From assembly GCF_011090385.1 (NCBI RefSeq), contig NZ_SEWW01000011.1, forward strand, positions 1-64,000: DNA of 64,000 bases, written 5' to 3'. Below, in pieces: positions 54,162-62,830 of the stretch. Position 1 is the stretch's first letter. The number at the start of each line of letters is the position of its first letter. The notes under the pieces are model-generated. The model worked only from the letters and a program-made list of their open reading frames with translations, had not been told where the DNA came from and searched no databases. This stretch comes from Aquirufa beregesia (GTDB taxonomy: Bacteria > Bacteroidota > Bacteroidia > Cytophagales > Spirosomataceae). The position numbers were made by a program, and so were the translations under genes.

Positions 54162-55529
54162 TTATTGAAAAATAGTTTTCCAAATTAAATCATATACTTC
54201 AGGCGCCTCTACTTGGCTAGGAAGGCTTTTTTGATCCGATACATAAATAGGATAATAGGCTGGCTCACAAAAAATACTTCCATGGGAACCTTTGATGAGC
54301 GTGGCATCTAGTGGAATTACATCCATCAAATAGCGAAAACCACTGAGTTTTCTAGCCAATTTATAGGCCGCTCTGAGTTTAATGAAGGGGTTTTTAGGGT
54401 CCATAAACATCTCTACAGGGTCATAACCTGGTTTTTTATGAATATCCACTAAACGGGCATAGTCAGGCGCTTTGGCGTCATTCATCCAGAAATAATAGAC
54501 AAACCAAGCCTGCGGCTCGGCTATTAATACCAATTCCCCACTGCGGGCATGATCAATGTGGTAGGCTTTTTGTTCCTTCTTATTTAAGACTTTAGCTATG
54601 CCGGGTACTTTTTCTAAATCGGCCTTTATTGCCGCTATTTTGTTGGCATCTTGAATGTAGACGTGCGCTATTTGGTGATCTGCCGTTGCAAATGCCACAC
54701 TAGCACCTGCATCCAGTAGTTCTAAGCCTTGTTCAATGCGTATGCTAATCAAACCTTTTTCACGCAAAATACGATTGATGTAAATAGGCTGATTCACTTC
54801 GTTGATTCCATATTCGGATAATAGAATCACTTCCGCTCCTGTACTTTCAAAATGCGTCACTAGGTCTTTGACCACTTCATCTATTTCCTTCAACTCCTTC
54901 GCTATCTTGGGAATATCTGGGCCAAATTTTTGCAGACAATAGTCCAAATGCGGCAAATAAATCAGATTCAGCGTGGGATTATATTTCTTATCCACCCAGA
55001 TAGAAGCATCAGCAATCCATTGGGTCGATTTGATATTGGCATTAGGCCCCCAAAAACTAAATAATGGGAATGTTCCTAGTTCCGCTTGTAATTCATCGCG
55101 TAAGGAGGCGGGGTAGGAGTAGCAGTCGGGTGCTTTTACGCCGTCTGCATGGTACTGTGGACGAGGCGTGACAGAATAATCCGCTGTAGAATACATGTTG
55201 TACCACCAGAACATTTTGGCACAGGTAAAATTCGGATTTGCCTTTTTGGCGGCATCCCAAATTTTCTCCCCTTGAACTAGGTGGTTGGATTGTTTCCAAA
55301 ACTTCACTTCGGCATCTTCGCGGTCATACCAGCCATTTCCCACGATTCCGTTTTCATTGGGATATTTTCCAGTCACATAACAACTTTGAGAAGTGGTCGT
55401 AACAGCTGGTAAAACGGGTTTGATGTGGCAAATTTGCTTGGAAGCAATGAACTGGTTTAAAAACGGTGTATGTTCGCAGAGAACACTTTGACTTAATCCA
55501 ACCACATCAATCACGACCGTCTTTTGCAT
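54162..55529 (-). CDS. eboF: EboF, nucleotide pyrophosphatase/phosphodiesterase-like (alkaline phosphatase superfamily)
   Basis: 455 aa, no signal peptide. VVIDVVGLSQ (5-14) begins the type I phosphodiesterase fold; LPAVTTTSQSCYVTGKYP (40-57) carries the Thr nucleophile, and LPHLDYCLQKFGP and LSEYGINEV hold other metal ligands. The last ebo gene; the cluster has been linked to delivering a precursor to the periplasm. It starts 4 nt after eboE. Confidence 0.88.
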   Translation of the reverse strand: MQKTVVIDVVGLSQSVLCEHTPFLNQFIASKQICHIKPVLPAVTTTSQSCYVTGKYPNENGIVGNGWYDREDAEVKFWKQSNHLVQGEKIWDAAKKANPNFTCAKMFWWYNMYSTADYSVTPRPQYHADGVKAPDCYSYPASLRDELQAELGTFPLFSFWGPNANIKSTQWIADASIWVDKKYNPTLNLIYLPHLDYCLQKFGPDIPKIAKELKEIDEVVKDLVTHFESTGAEVILLSEYGINEVNQPIYINRILREKGLISIRIEQGLELLDAGASVAFATADHQIAHVYIQDANKIAAIKADLEKVPGIAKVLNKKEQKAYHIDHARSGELVLIAEPQAWFVYYFWMNDAKAPDYARLVDIHKKPGYDPVEMFMDPKNPFIKLRAAYKLARKLSGFRYLMDVIPLDATLIKGSHGSIFCEPAYYPIYVSDQKSLPSQVEAPEVYDLIWKTIFQ

Positions 55530-55533
55530 AGTT

Positions 55534-56736
55534 TTAGGCTTTTAATTGTTCTTGTACCCATTGAATTTCTCGAATGATGGATTCATGAATGGGAATTTGA
55601 TGTTCTTCCGGCAAGACAGCCCAGGTATAGGTTTCTATTTCCATTTGTCCGGTGAATGCTTTCTGCTTTTGTATGGCTAATGTTTCTCGAATTTCTTTCT
55701 GTGTGGAACCCAATAATCCATAATTCTCTAAAAATAAAGGCACATGGTAGTGAATTCTCCATTCCAAAAATGCCCCTGGCTCATAAGCCGCAAAGGCTTG
55801 GTCCAAATCCGGATATTGGATGAAACTGCCATCCACTTTTTTGGCTTTCACCTGATGTAAATAAACAGGCTCTTGGTATTTTTTCAGCAAGGCTAATTTT
55901 TCTTCCGCTTGCTGACTAAAGTCCAACCGCAAGGCTGAACTCACCTGTATCTTTCCTACTTGTATGCCTTTTTCCTTCAACTCAGCAATGCAGGTAGCAG
56001 GATGATCATAGCTTACTCCGAAATGACAGATGTCAAAACAGATTTGAATATGTCGACGAATCAATTCCTCGGCTTTGGTAGCGCTATATCCTTTTTCGAT
56101 TAAATGAGGAATACCTAGTGGCAATAAACAGGCACCATACCAATCCACGAATTCACGGTGGTTTTCTAAAATACCATCGGGTTCTGGTTCAATATCAATG
56201 TGTATGCTTTTTCCTGTAGCTTGTTCAATGTGTGCCAAAGAATCCACTAAATCTACTAAGGCCAAGGTGCCTTTTTCAGTAGCTTCTTGCAATGCCTCTG
56301 GACTTTTCCACCAAAAACGGTAGGAGAGTGGAGAGGTGGAAATGCCTCCTGAAGCTTGACTTTCTGGCAATAATTTGGCTAAAATATGGGCCAAACGCAG
56401 GGTATAATCGTAACGTTCTGTTGTGGTCCAATCAGGTGTGTGCACATCGTCTTTAACCACTACGCCATGAAATCCTCCAAAAGGAAATCCGTTGAGCGTA
56501 AATACGTACAAATCCTCGGCTTTCAACCAATCTGTCAAGGCTTTCCAAGCTTGTTCATCTTGTAAATCTCTACTGGCTAAATCGGCAATGCGTAAACCTA
56601 GGCCCATGGGAGCATCAGGACTTACTACCGCTTTGATAGCCGGTATGTTTTTTTGAAGATTGGCAAAATGTTCAGACCAAATTTCACCCGGATGAATGTT
56701 GGAACAATAACTTAAAAGCCCTTGTGCTGTTTTCAT
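55534..56736 (-). CDS. eboE: EboE, xylose isomerase-like metabolite traffic protein
   Basis: 400 aa TIM barrel related to AP-endonuclease 2/xylose isomerases. LSYCSNIHPGEIW (8-20) is the typical EboE start, IDIEPEPDG near 198-206 and ICFDICHFGVSY near 232-243 carry predicted metal ligands. No signal peptide, so it acts in the cytoplasm. It starts 6 nt after eboD and is followed 4 nt later by eboF. Confidence 0.9.
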   Translation of the reverse strand: MKTAQGLLSYCSNIHPGEIWSEHFANLQKNIPAIKAVVSPDAPMGLGLRIADLASRDLQDEQAWKALTDWLKAEDLYVFTLNGFPFGGFHGVVVKDDVHTPDWTTTERYDYTLRLAHILAKLLPESQASGGISTSPLSYRFWWKSPEALQEATEKGTLALVDLVDSLAHIEQATGKSIHIDIEPEPDGILENHREFVDWYGACLLPLGIPHLIEKGYSATKAEELIRRHIQICFDICHFGVSYDHPATCIAELKEKGIQVGKIQVSSALRLDFSQQAEEKLALLKKYQEPVYLHQVKAKKVDGSFIQYPDLDQAFAAYEPGAFLEWRIHYHVPLFLENYGLLGSTQKEIRETLAIQKQKAFTGQMEIETYTWAVLPEEHQIPIHESIIREIQWVQEQLKA

Positions 56737-56742
56737 GGTATG

Positions 56743-57888
56743 CTATCCTAATTGAGCTAAGAAATCAACCGATTTTTTAATTAAATCGAAATTCATTTCA
56801 TGCACTTCTTTTCCTTTGCCTAGTTTTTCCAACAAAGTAATACATAATTGTCCACCCAAATGCTCTTGGAATTCCTGCAAGCCTTTGAATAAATTGGCTT
56901 TATCATTTTCTGCCAAAGCTGGGTGGTAGGTATCAAATCCTAAAGTTCGAATCACCGCAATCACACGGTCTCTTTCCTCAGCGGTTAAATAGCCAATTTC
57001 ATGCGAATAGGCTGTATCTAAAGCAAGACCAATGGCCACAGCTTCTCCATGACGAATCTCAAAATTGCTTAAATATTCTAATTTATGAGCTGCCCAATGG
57101 CCAAAATCCAAGGGTCTAGCTGATCCTAATTCAAAAGGATCCCCGCTGGAAATGTGCTGCATATGTAATTCAGCGCAACGGTAGATTTGTTCCATCATGG
57201 CCGCTTCATTGCGCTCATTCATGGCTGCTGCATTGGCTTCCAACCATTGGAAGAAGGCTAAATCCTTGATTAAAGCTACTTTGATGGCTTCTGCAATACC
57301 TGATCTCCAGTCGCGGTCGTTTAAGGTAGCCAATAAATTCACATCGTTGAACACAGCTACGGGTGGAGCAAAAGTGCCTAGGAAATTTTTCTTTCCCATG
57401 TAATTCACTCCATTTTTAACGCCTACTCCCGAATCATTTTGAGATAAAACCGTACTCGGTATACGAATGAATTTCACCCCTCGGTGCGAGATAGCTGCGG
57501 CATAACCGCTCATATCTAAAAAGGCTCCACCACCAATACATGCCACAAAAGAGTGTCGATCGATGCGATGCTCATCAATAGCCCGAACCACTTCTTCATA
57601 AAAGCGAGGGTCATTTTTACATATTTCTCCACCGGGTAAAATCAAGATTTCTGGGGATAAATCTGCCACAGGATACGTTTCAAAGTAGTGGACGATTTCA
57701 GAGGTCAAGTTCGGATGGGCATCTGCCACGCCTTTGTCGATGACAAACACAATCCTTTTCCTAAAATCGGCTAAGCCAAAGTTCAAGATGAAATCCTTGA
57801 AAACGGGATTATCTTGTTGGAATAAGCCTTTGGAAAAAATGACTTGATAGCGAAAGGGTACCTGAAAATATTGTTCTAATGACTGCAT
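56743..57888 (-). CDS. eboD: EboD, 3-dehydroquinate synthase-like sugar phosphate cyclase
   Basis: 381 aa of the DHQS/sugar phosphate cyclase superfamily. ILPGGEICKND (83-93), NAD loop CIGGGAFLDMSGYAAA (117-132), IPSTVLSQNDSGVGVKNGVN (143-162) and the zinc-site region DFGHWAAHKLE (about 263-273). The name 3-dehydroquinate synthase is inherited; its ebo context suggests a different cyclic product. It lies 9 nt after eboC. Confidence 0.9.
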   Translation of the reverse strand: MQSLEQYFQVPFRYQVIFSKGLFQQDNPVFKDFILNFGLADFRKRIVFVIDKGVADAHPNLTSEIVHYFETYPVADLSPEILILPGGEICKNDPRFYEEVVRAIDEHRIDRHSFVACIGGGAFLDMSGYAAAISHRGVKFIRIPSTVLSQNDSGVGVKNGVNYMGKKNFLGTFAPPVAVFNDVNLLATLNDRDWRSGIAEAIKVALIKDLAFFQWLEANAAAMNERNEAAMMEQIYRCAELHMQHISSGDPFELGSARPLDFGHWAAHKLEYLSNFEIRHGEAVAIGLALDTAYSHEIGYLTAEERDRVIAVIRTLGFDTYHPALAENDKANLFKGLQEFQEHLGGQLCITLLEKLGKGKEVHEMNFDLIKKSVDFLAQLG

Positions 57889-57897
57889 GCTATAAAA

Positions 57898-58779
57898 TTA
57901 CGTAACGGCAAAGAATTTCCCTACTCGCATGGAAATGGGTAATAGGGCTAACACTGCCAAAGCAATCATCCATTGTCCACTTAGACTCACCCAGGCCGCG
58001 TTCATCACAATGAGTGACAAGACACCTGCTTTCACCGTTTTACCAATGTTGGGTCCAATGGGATTTTGATATGCTTTTATTAAAGGTTTAAATATAAGCG
58101 TGATGTGCAAGATAATGAAAGGAATGGCAATCCATTGTTCCGATTTAATGGCCAAGGATAATTGTGCCGCATGAATGATCAAAAAGAAAAAGGCCGCTGC
58201 CGCTATGGGCCAAGGGGTACTTCCATGTACTTCACCCCGACTCACCATGGTAATGGCTGCAATGTAAATCAAAGGTAATATCATCCATTGTCCCTGTTCT
58301 ATGACCCCTAGTTCGTAGACCGACATGCCCAAAAGTAGGTTAAATGCTCTGCAAAGGCCCATGTTGATGGGGCCAAAGTATGGCATGTGTTTTCCTTTCC
58401 AGTCGTAAAATAGGGCTAATAAAGTAATGATAATGGCCACGTAGCCACTGAGTATACTTTGTTTGAAGGCTAAGAAAATGCCCAAAACTAAAAGGAGTAA
58501 ACCTCCTGCAATAGCGGCTTGTAAAGAAATCCTTCCACTGGGTAAAGCTCTTTCTGGTCGTTCTAGGCTATCCAAATCTCTATCAAACACATCATTGAAC
58601 ACCACCCCACCTGCATATAAACACATGGTGGAAAATCCTAATAAGAAAAGGGGCTGTATGGAATAATCTTTCCAAACAAAAAGGAAACCCACGATGGCCA
58701 TACCCGCCATGATGTCGGTCAAAGCCGTGATGACATTGGCGGGTCGAGTTAATTCCAAAAAGGCCCTAATCTGACTCAT
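57898..58779 (-). CDS. eboC: EboC, UbiA-type prenyltransferase
   Basis: 293 aa with about eight membrane helices. The first Asp-rich motif is NDVFDRDLDSLERPERALPSG (62-82). UbiA enzymes transfer prenyl chains to aromatic or cyclic acceptors at the membrane; the substrate here is unknown. Start and stop overlap with eboB as TAATG (1 nt). Confidence 0.9.
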   Translation of the reverse strand: MSQIRAFLELTRPANVITALTDIMAGMAIVGFLFVWKDYSIQPLFLLGFSTMCLYAGGVVFNDVFDRDLDSLERPERALPSGRISLQAAIAGGLLLLVLGIFLAFKQSILSGYVAIIITLLALFYDWKGKHMPYFGPINMGLCRAFNLLLGMSVYELGVIEQGQWMILPLIYIAAITMVSRGEVHGSTPWPIAAAAFFFLIIHAAQLSLAIKSEQWIAIPFIILHITLIFKPLIKAYQNPIGPNIGKTVKAGVLSLIVMNAAWVSLSGQWMIALAVLALLPISMRVGKFFAVT

Positions 58780-59792
58780 TAGCGAATGATCAAGGAGTTT
58801 TTATTGACTCTTGGAGCTTGTCCACCACGTAAAACCGTATTGCCATTGAATTTCAGAGACTGATCTATTTCCATGCCATGGATAAAATCAGATTCCTTAA
58901 TTTGTCCACTTTGAGCAAAAGCATCCAAGGCATTTTGGTAGGTTACTAAACGAATATCTTCATCCGAAATACCTTTCATTTTCATCAATGCTGCTGTTTT
59001 TGGAATCGCCAAGGGATCGGAAATACCCCAGTCGGCCGCCGAATTAATCATGATCATGGATGGGCCGTATTGTTTGACAATTTCCACCATGCGCTCATTT
59101 CCCATTTTAGTGAAGGGGTAAATGGTAAAGGCGGCATAGAATCCTTGATCCAATACCGATTTAACGGTTTCCTCGTTGTTATGGTCAATGATGACCATAT
59201 GAGGATCTAAACCATGCTCCAAAGCGATGGCCATGCTTCTTTCTGTACCTTTTTTCTTATCTCGGTGAGGCGTATGCACCTGCACAGGCAAGCCCATTTC
59301 TTTGGCCAATTCCAATTGTGCTCGGTAGTATTTTTCTTCCAAGGCTGTTTGGTCATCAAAACCAATTTCACCTACACCCACTACGCCTTCTTTTTGCAAG
59401 AATAAGGGTAAAATCTCCATTACCTCCTCAGCCAAAGCTTCATTATTAGCCTCGCGAGAGTTAAGTCCAATGGTGCAATAATGCTTGATGCCAAATTGAG
59501 AAGAACGAAAACGCTCCCAACCAACCAACGTAGCAAAATAGTCTTTAAACGACGATAATCCTGTTCTAGGTTGACCTAACCAGAAGGCAGGCTCAATGAT
59601 GGCCACCACTCCAGCATCCGCTAAGGCTTGGTAATCATCCGTTGTTCTTGCCGTCATGTGCACATGCGGATCAAAAAACTTCATGCCTTTGATGTATTGC
59701 TCAAATGTTTCTTCCACGGTGCTAGCAGTCATGGCTTCCTCTGCTGATCCTTGAAAATGAGATGGGTTCGATTGGTGTGGATTTTTACACAT
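58779..59792 (-). CDS. eboB: EboB, TatD-like metal-dependent hydrolase
   Basis: 337 aa, amidohydrolase-type TIM barrel. Metal ligands: DPHVHM (41-46), GVGEIGF (about 141-147), VQVHTPH (about 173-179), IIDHN (about 201-205) and NSAADW (about 248-253). The first 20 residues are a polar extension; an alternative ATG is at 59732. It follows eboA by 4 nt. Confidence 0.9.
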   Translation of the reverse strand: MCKNPHQSNPSHFQGSAEEAMTASTVEETFEQYIKGMKFFDPHVHMTARTTDDYQALADAGVVAIIEPAFWLGQPRTGLSSFKDYFATLVGWERFRSSQFGIKHYCTIGLNSREANNEALAEEVMEILPLFLQKEGVVGVGEIGFDDQTALEEKYYRAQLELAKEMGLPVQVHTPHRDKKKGTERSMAIALEHGLDPHMVIIDHNNEETVKSVLDQGFYAAFTIYPFTKMGNERMVEIVKQYGPSMIMINSAADWGISDPLAIPKTAALMKMKGISDEDIRLVTYQNALDAFAQSGQIKESDFIHGMEIDQSLKFNGNTVLRGGQAPRVNKNSLIIR

Positions 59793-59796
59793 AATC

Positions 59797-60657
59797 TTAG
59801 GCTGGTTGGTAAATGGGTTCTGGTTTCTCTAAAGCTCCCCAAGCATCATTTGGGACTACAGGAAGCTCGTTTTTGTATTTTTCTGCCAATTTTTTTGCTT
59901 CAGGTAAAGTGCTTTGTGCTAAAACGAGCGCAGCAGCTAAACGGTCTGAGGCTAAATCGGAATGAATTAATTTTTCAATATCAGGTAATATCTTCTGATT
60001 CAAATAAGGTACGATTAAGCGCCAAACTTGCGATGGTACACGACGGTTCGCCGCCCAACGTTCATGCGCAAAATCCACCAAGGTTTGTACCAAAGCTTCG
60101 TTATTTCTTTCGGCTAAACCTTCAATTTGATGGATAGGCTTATCGTTGAATATGCATTTTAAGACCAATTGGTTCCAAGCTAATTCCGAGAAATACTGCT
60201 TGGGATATGGATTTCCAAAGGCAATGGCGTCAAAGATTAAACCCACATTAGAACGTACCGCATCCGTAGCACGGTTCATCCATGCTTCAGGATAAGCGAA
60301 AACCGGAATGGCCGAATATAGGGCAACGGACTCGTTCAATTCAGCGGTATCAAATAGCAGGTTGATTTTCTTGATGTATTCTTCTCGACTTAACTCTCTT
60401 TCTTGGCAAAGGCTCAATAAATACACACGGGCCAAGCGGTCTAAGGTCCAACCATTCCAATTCCAATCGGGTAGGATGGAGGCGGCTTGACTCAAGACTT
60501 CATTTTCTAGTTCTTGTTTTTCAATAAAACGAGGAACCATGACAAAGCTGAGCGATAAAGAATTAGTGTCTTTCGCTGATTTTTCCTTCAACCAATCCAA
60601 TTCTTTGGGTTGACATTGGGTACTTAATGCTTGAAATAGGGACTCGGAGATATTCAA
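59797..60657 (-). CDS. eboA: EboA domain protein
   Basis: 286 aa, soluble and mostly helical. The start is TTG at 60657; an in-frame stop lies three codons upstream and no nearby ATG exists. WNWNGWTLDRLARVYLL (about 65-81), NVGLIFDAIAFGNPYP (about 136-151) and WNQLVLKCIF (about 160-169) match the EboA family as remembered. Biochemical role unknown. First gene of the ebo cluster, 100 nt after the glycosyltransferase. Confidence 0.9.
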   Translation of the reverse strand: MNISESLFQALSTQCQPKELDWLKEKSAKDTNSLSLSFVMVPRFIEKQELENEVLSQAASILPDWNWNGWTLDRLARVYLLSLCQERELSREEYIKKINLLFDTAELNESVALYSAIPVFAYPEAWMNRATDAVRSNVGLIFDAIAFGNPYPKQYFSELAWNQLVLKCIFNDKPIHQIEGLAERNNEALVQTLVDFAHERWAANRRVPSQVWRLIVPYLNQKILPDIEKLIHSDLASDRLAAALVLAQSTLPEAKKLAEKYKNELPVVPNDAWGALEKPEPIYQPA

Positions 60658-60757
60658 AATATGCTATTTTATGATGATTTTAGGCTAAAAACGAATTTAC
60701 TACATAATCCTTAGATTGATGACATGATTTATGTATGATATTTATCAGCATTGGCAT

Positions 60758-61747
60758 TTAGTGCGCATTTTCTTCGGGTTTGATCTGATACGACTTTTTT
60801 AACAGGAAAACCGTTTGCCAAAAATAATGAAACAGCATGCCTGTTTTTCGGCTAAACAAGACCTGGTTTTCCGTATTGTGCAGCAGTGGTCTCCTCTTGA
60901 CCAAATTCAACAAAATTTTCCAAGTCCAAAACAAAGGAACCAAAGCCGCATAGTTCAATAGAATAAGCAAATAGGCTCCTTGGCCATAACTTTTTCTAAT
61001 CCACAGTAAATTCGACACTTGGATTTGAACTGAAAAACGATTGACCCAAGATGTTTTCGCTCTTCGGAAGGGATTATCTCCCAACAAATGCGTCACTCGG
61101 ATATCCTCAAAATAGGCTAATTTTCCCGCTTTGATTAATCGAGTACTCCATTCGGCATCTTCGGCATACATGAAAAAATCCTCGTCCCATGCGCCCACTT
61201 GTTGAATCACTTCTTTACTTGTCATCAAGAAAAAACCGACCAAATTATTCGTTTCGTAGCTTTCTTGCGCCTCATACGGAGGAAAACATTGGTATACCCA
61301 ACGCTTCCATGCAGGTATATTCGGCAAAATATATAGATCAATGCGGATGTCGTTCAGCGTCCGATAATAGGATATCGGATTTCCCCCGGCATCTACCTGA
61401 ATAGCTCCAACAGCGGCAATTTCAGGTTTTTGTTGCAGGTAATCATAGGCTTTCCAAATGGCATTATCGCTTACAAAGGTATCCGCATTCATGAACAAGA
61501 TATGAGGGGCTTTGGCCGCGGCTAAACCTGCATTATTCGCTTTGGAGAAACCGGCATTATAGCCCAAATCCATCCATATCGTTTCAGGGAATTCCTGAAG
61601 AATAGCGGCATTAGCGCCCGCTTGGTATTTATTATCCACCACAATGCACTCAAATTCCAAACCTTGGGTATACTGGTAAATGCTTCGGAAGCAATTCAGT
61701 AAAAGATCTTCACTTTGGTAATTAACAAAAATGATGGAAAGCTGCAT
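60758..61747 (-). CDS. GT2 rhamnosyltransferase-like glycosyltransferase
   Basis: 329 aa. GT-A fold: LSIIFVNYQSEDLLLNCF (3-20), VVDN (36-39), MNADTFVSD (90-98, DXD-like NAD) and MYAEDAEWSTRLIKAG (about 196-211). One or two C-terminal hydrophobic segments (about 262-282). It likely adds a sugar to a cell-surface polysaccharide. It may be the first gene of the ebo transcript, but the 100-nt gap leaves this open. Confidence 0.85.
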   Translation of the reverse strand: MQLSIIFVNYQSEDLLLNCFRSIYQYTQGLEFECIVVDNKYQAGANAAILQEFPETIWMDLGYNAGFSKANNAGLAAAKAPHILFMNADTFVSDNAIWKAYDYLQQKPEIAAVGAIQVDAGGNPISYYRTLNDIRIDLYILPNIPAWKRWVYQCFPPYEAQESYETNNLVGFFLMTSKEVIQQVGAWDEDFFMYAEDAEWSTRLIKAGKLAYFEDIRVTHLLGDNPFRRAKTSWVNRFSVQIQVSNLLWIRKSYGQGAYLLILLNYAALVPLFWTWKILLNLVKRRPLLHNTENQVLFSRKTGMLFHYFWQTVFLLKKSYQIKPEENAH

Positions 61748-61829
61748 ATCTTACAAAAATAAGATAGATTGTGAAATAATCATGCTTAAAATTATTCTGC
61801 ATTCTACATTCTTCAATTTACAATAAACG

Positions 61830-62030
61830 GTTAATCCCAACGAAAGATTGGAACGAAGCATGAGCGAAGCGGAAGGCGGATATTTGACCTTGCGCATGGG
61901 CCATGTGCGTAAGCGTCAAAGATTAAAGCCGTAAGCGGAGAGACAATCGGTTCTGCAAAGCAGAATTCGTCTTAGGATTAACCGAATTCCTTCTGTTTTT
62001 TTTGTTTCTTTTTTTATGAAAAAAAAGAAA
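61830..62030. repeat. Paired-arm repeat, unit 5 (arm B only)
   Basis: A solitary arm B: GGTTAATCCCA at 61830 to TAGGATTAACC at 61983, with the 3' boundary hairpin ending at 62030. Its stem reads TTCTGC-AAA-GCAGAA (61951-61965), fully paired. The spacer 62031-62113 is copied almost exactly at 62559-62641, so this is the partial first period of a 527-bp tandem duplication. Confidence 0.8.
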
Positions 62031-62113
62031 GACCACGGAAATTTTTAACTAAGAAATGTACTTGTATGAACTTTTTTAACAATTCTTTTTATGGAACTTA
62101 ACTTACCAATGCC

Positions 62114-62558
62114 TTTCTTTTTTTGAAAAAAAAGAAACAAAAAAACTTCTTTTTTTGTCGTCCAGCAAAGGCGAATTTCGCTTTGCGAAACCGTGATTCA
62201 CTCCGCTATCGCCTATATTTTTGACGCCGACGCGCATCGCCTATGCAGAGGTCAAAACCTCGTCTATCGCTGCGTTCATCACCTTTCGCTCGTGCTGACC
62301 GACGGTATTTTCAATCCTATAAATTCTACATTCTAATAACTAATACCTATTTAAACGGTTAATCCCAACGAAAGATTGGAACGAAGCATGAGCGAAGCGG
62401 AAGGCGGATATTTGACCTTGCGCATAGGCCATGTGCGTTGGCGTCAAAGATTAAAGCCGTATGCGGAGTGACAATCGGTTCTGCGCTGCAGAATTCGTCT
62501 TAGGATTAACCGTATTTCATCTGTTTTTTTTGTTTCTTTTTTTATGAAAAAAAAGAAA
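62114..62558. repeat. Paired-arm repeat, unit 6
   Basis: 445 bp with both arms: hairpins at 62114-62137 and 62533-62558, arm A stem TTTCGC/GCGAAA (62176-62190), arm B 62357-62511 with stem TTCTGC-GCT-GCAGAA (62479-62493). Same strand orientation as units 1-4, more than 40 kb away. Confidence 0.85.
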
Positions 62559-62830
62559 GACCAAGGAAATTTTTAACTAAGAAATGTACTTGTATGAACT
62601 TTTTTAGCAATTCTTTTTATGGAACTTAACTTACCAAGGCCTTTCTTTTTTTATGAAAAAAAAGAAAGACCAAGAAAAGTATTAATCCAACAATGTTAAT
62701 TAAATAAAGAAAATATAACTCATTCATCATTTACCAAGGCATTTCTTATTATAGGGTTTGACATGACCCTGCAAAACATGTTGATAATTGAAGAATAGGT
62801 AAAACACCCAATTTCCACTAATTTTGTAGC
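62559..62830. repeat. Spacer copy, extra hairpin and leader-like text before ygiQ
   Basis: 62559-62641 duplicates 62031-62113. A further boundary hairpin lies at 62642-62667. Then AATCCAACAATGTTAATTAA (62684-62703) resembles the leader repeat of 18059. No gene is seen; the last 100 bases contain the region ahead of the radical SAM gene. Confidence 0.7.

Noticed and set aside
56743-57888. Housekeeping 3-dehydroquinate synthase (aroB)
   Set aside because: The superfamily fits, but position and divergence in the ebo order argue for EboD; aroK and aroQ are in distant, separate operons.
17944-62830. tRNA or other structured RNA genes in the intergenic gaps
   Set aside because: No cloverleaf with a TTCAA/GTTCGA-type T-loop and CCA-adjacent acceptor was seen by eye in any gap; a tRNAscan run would settle it.
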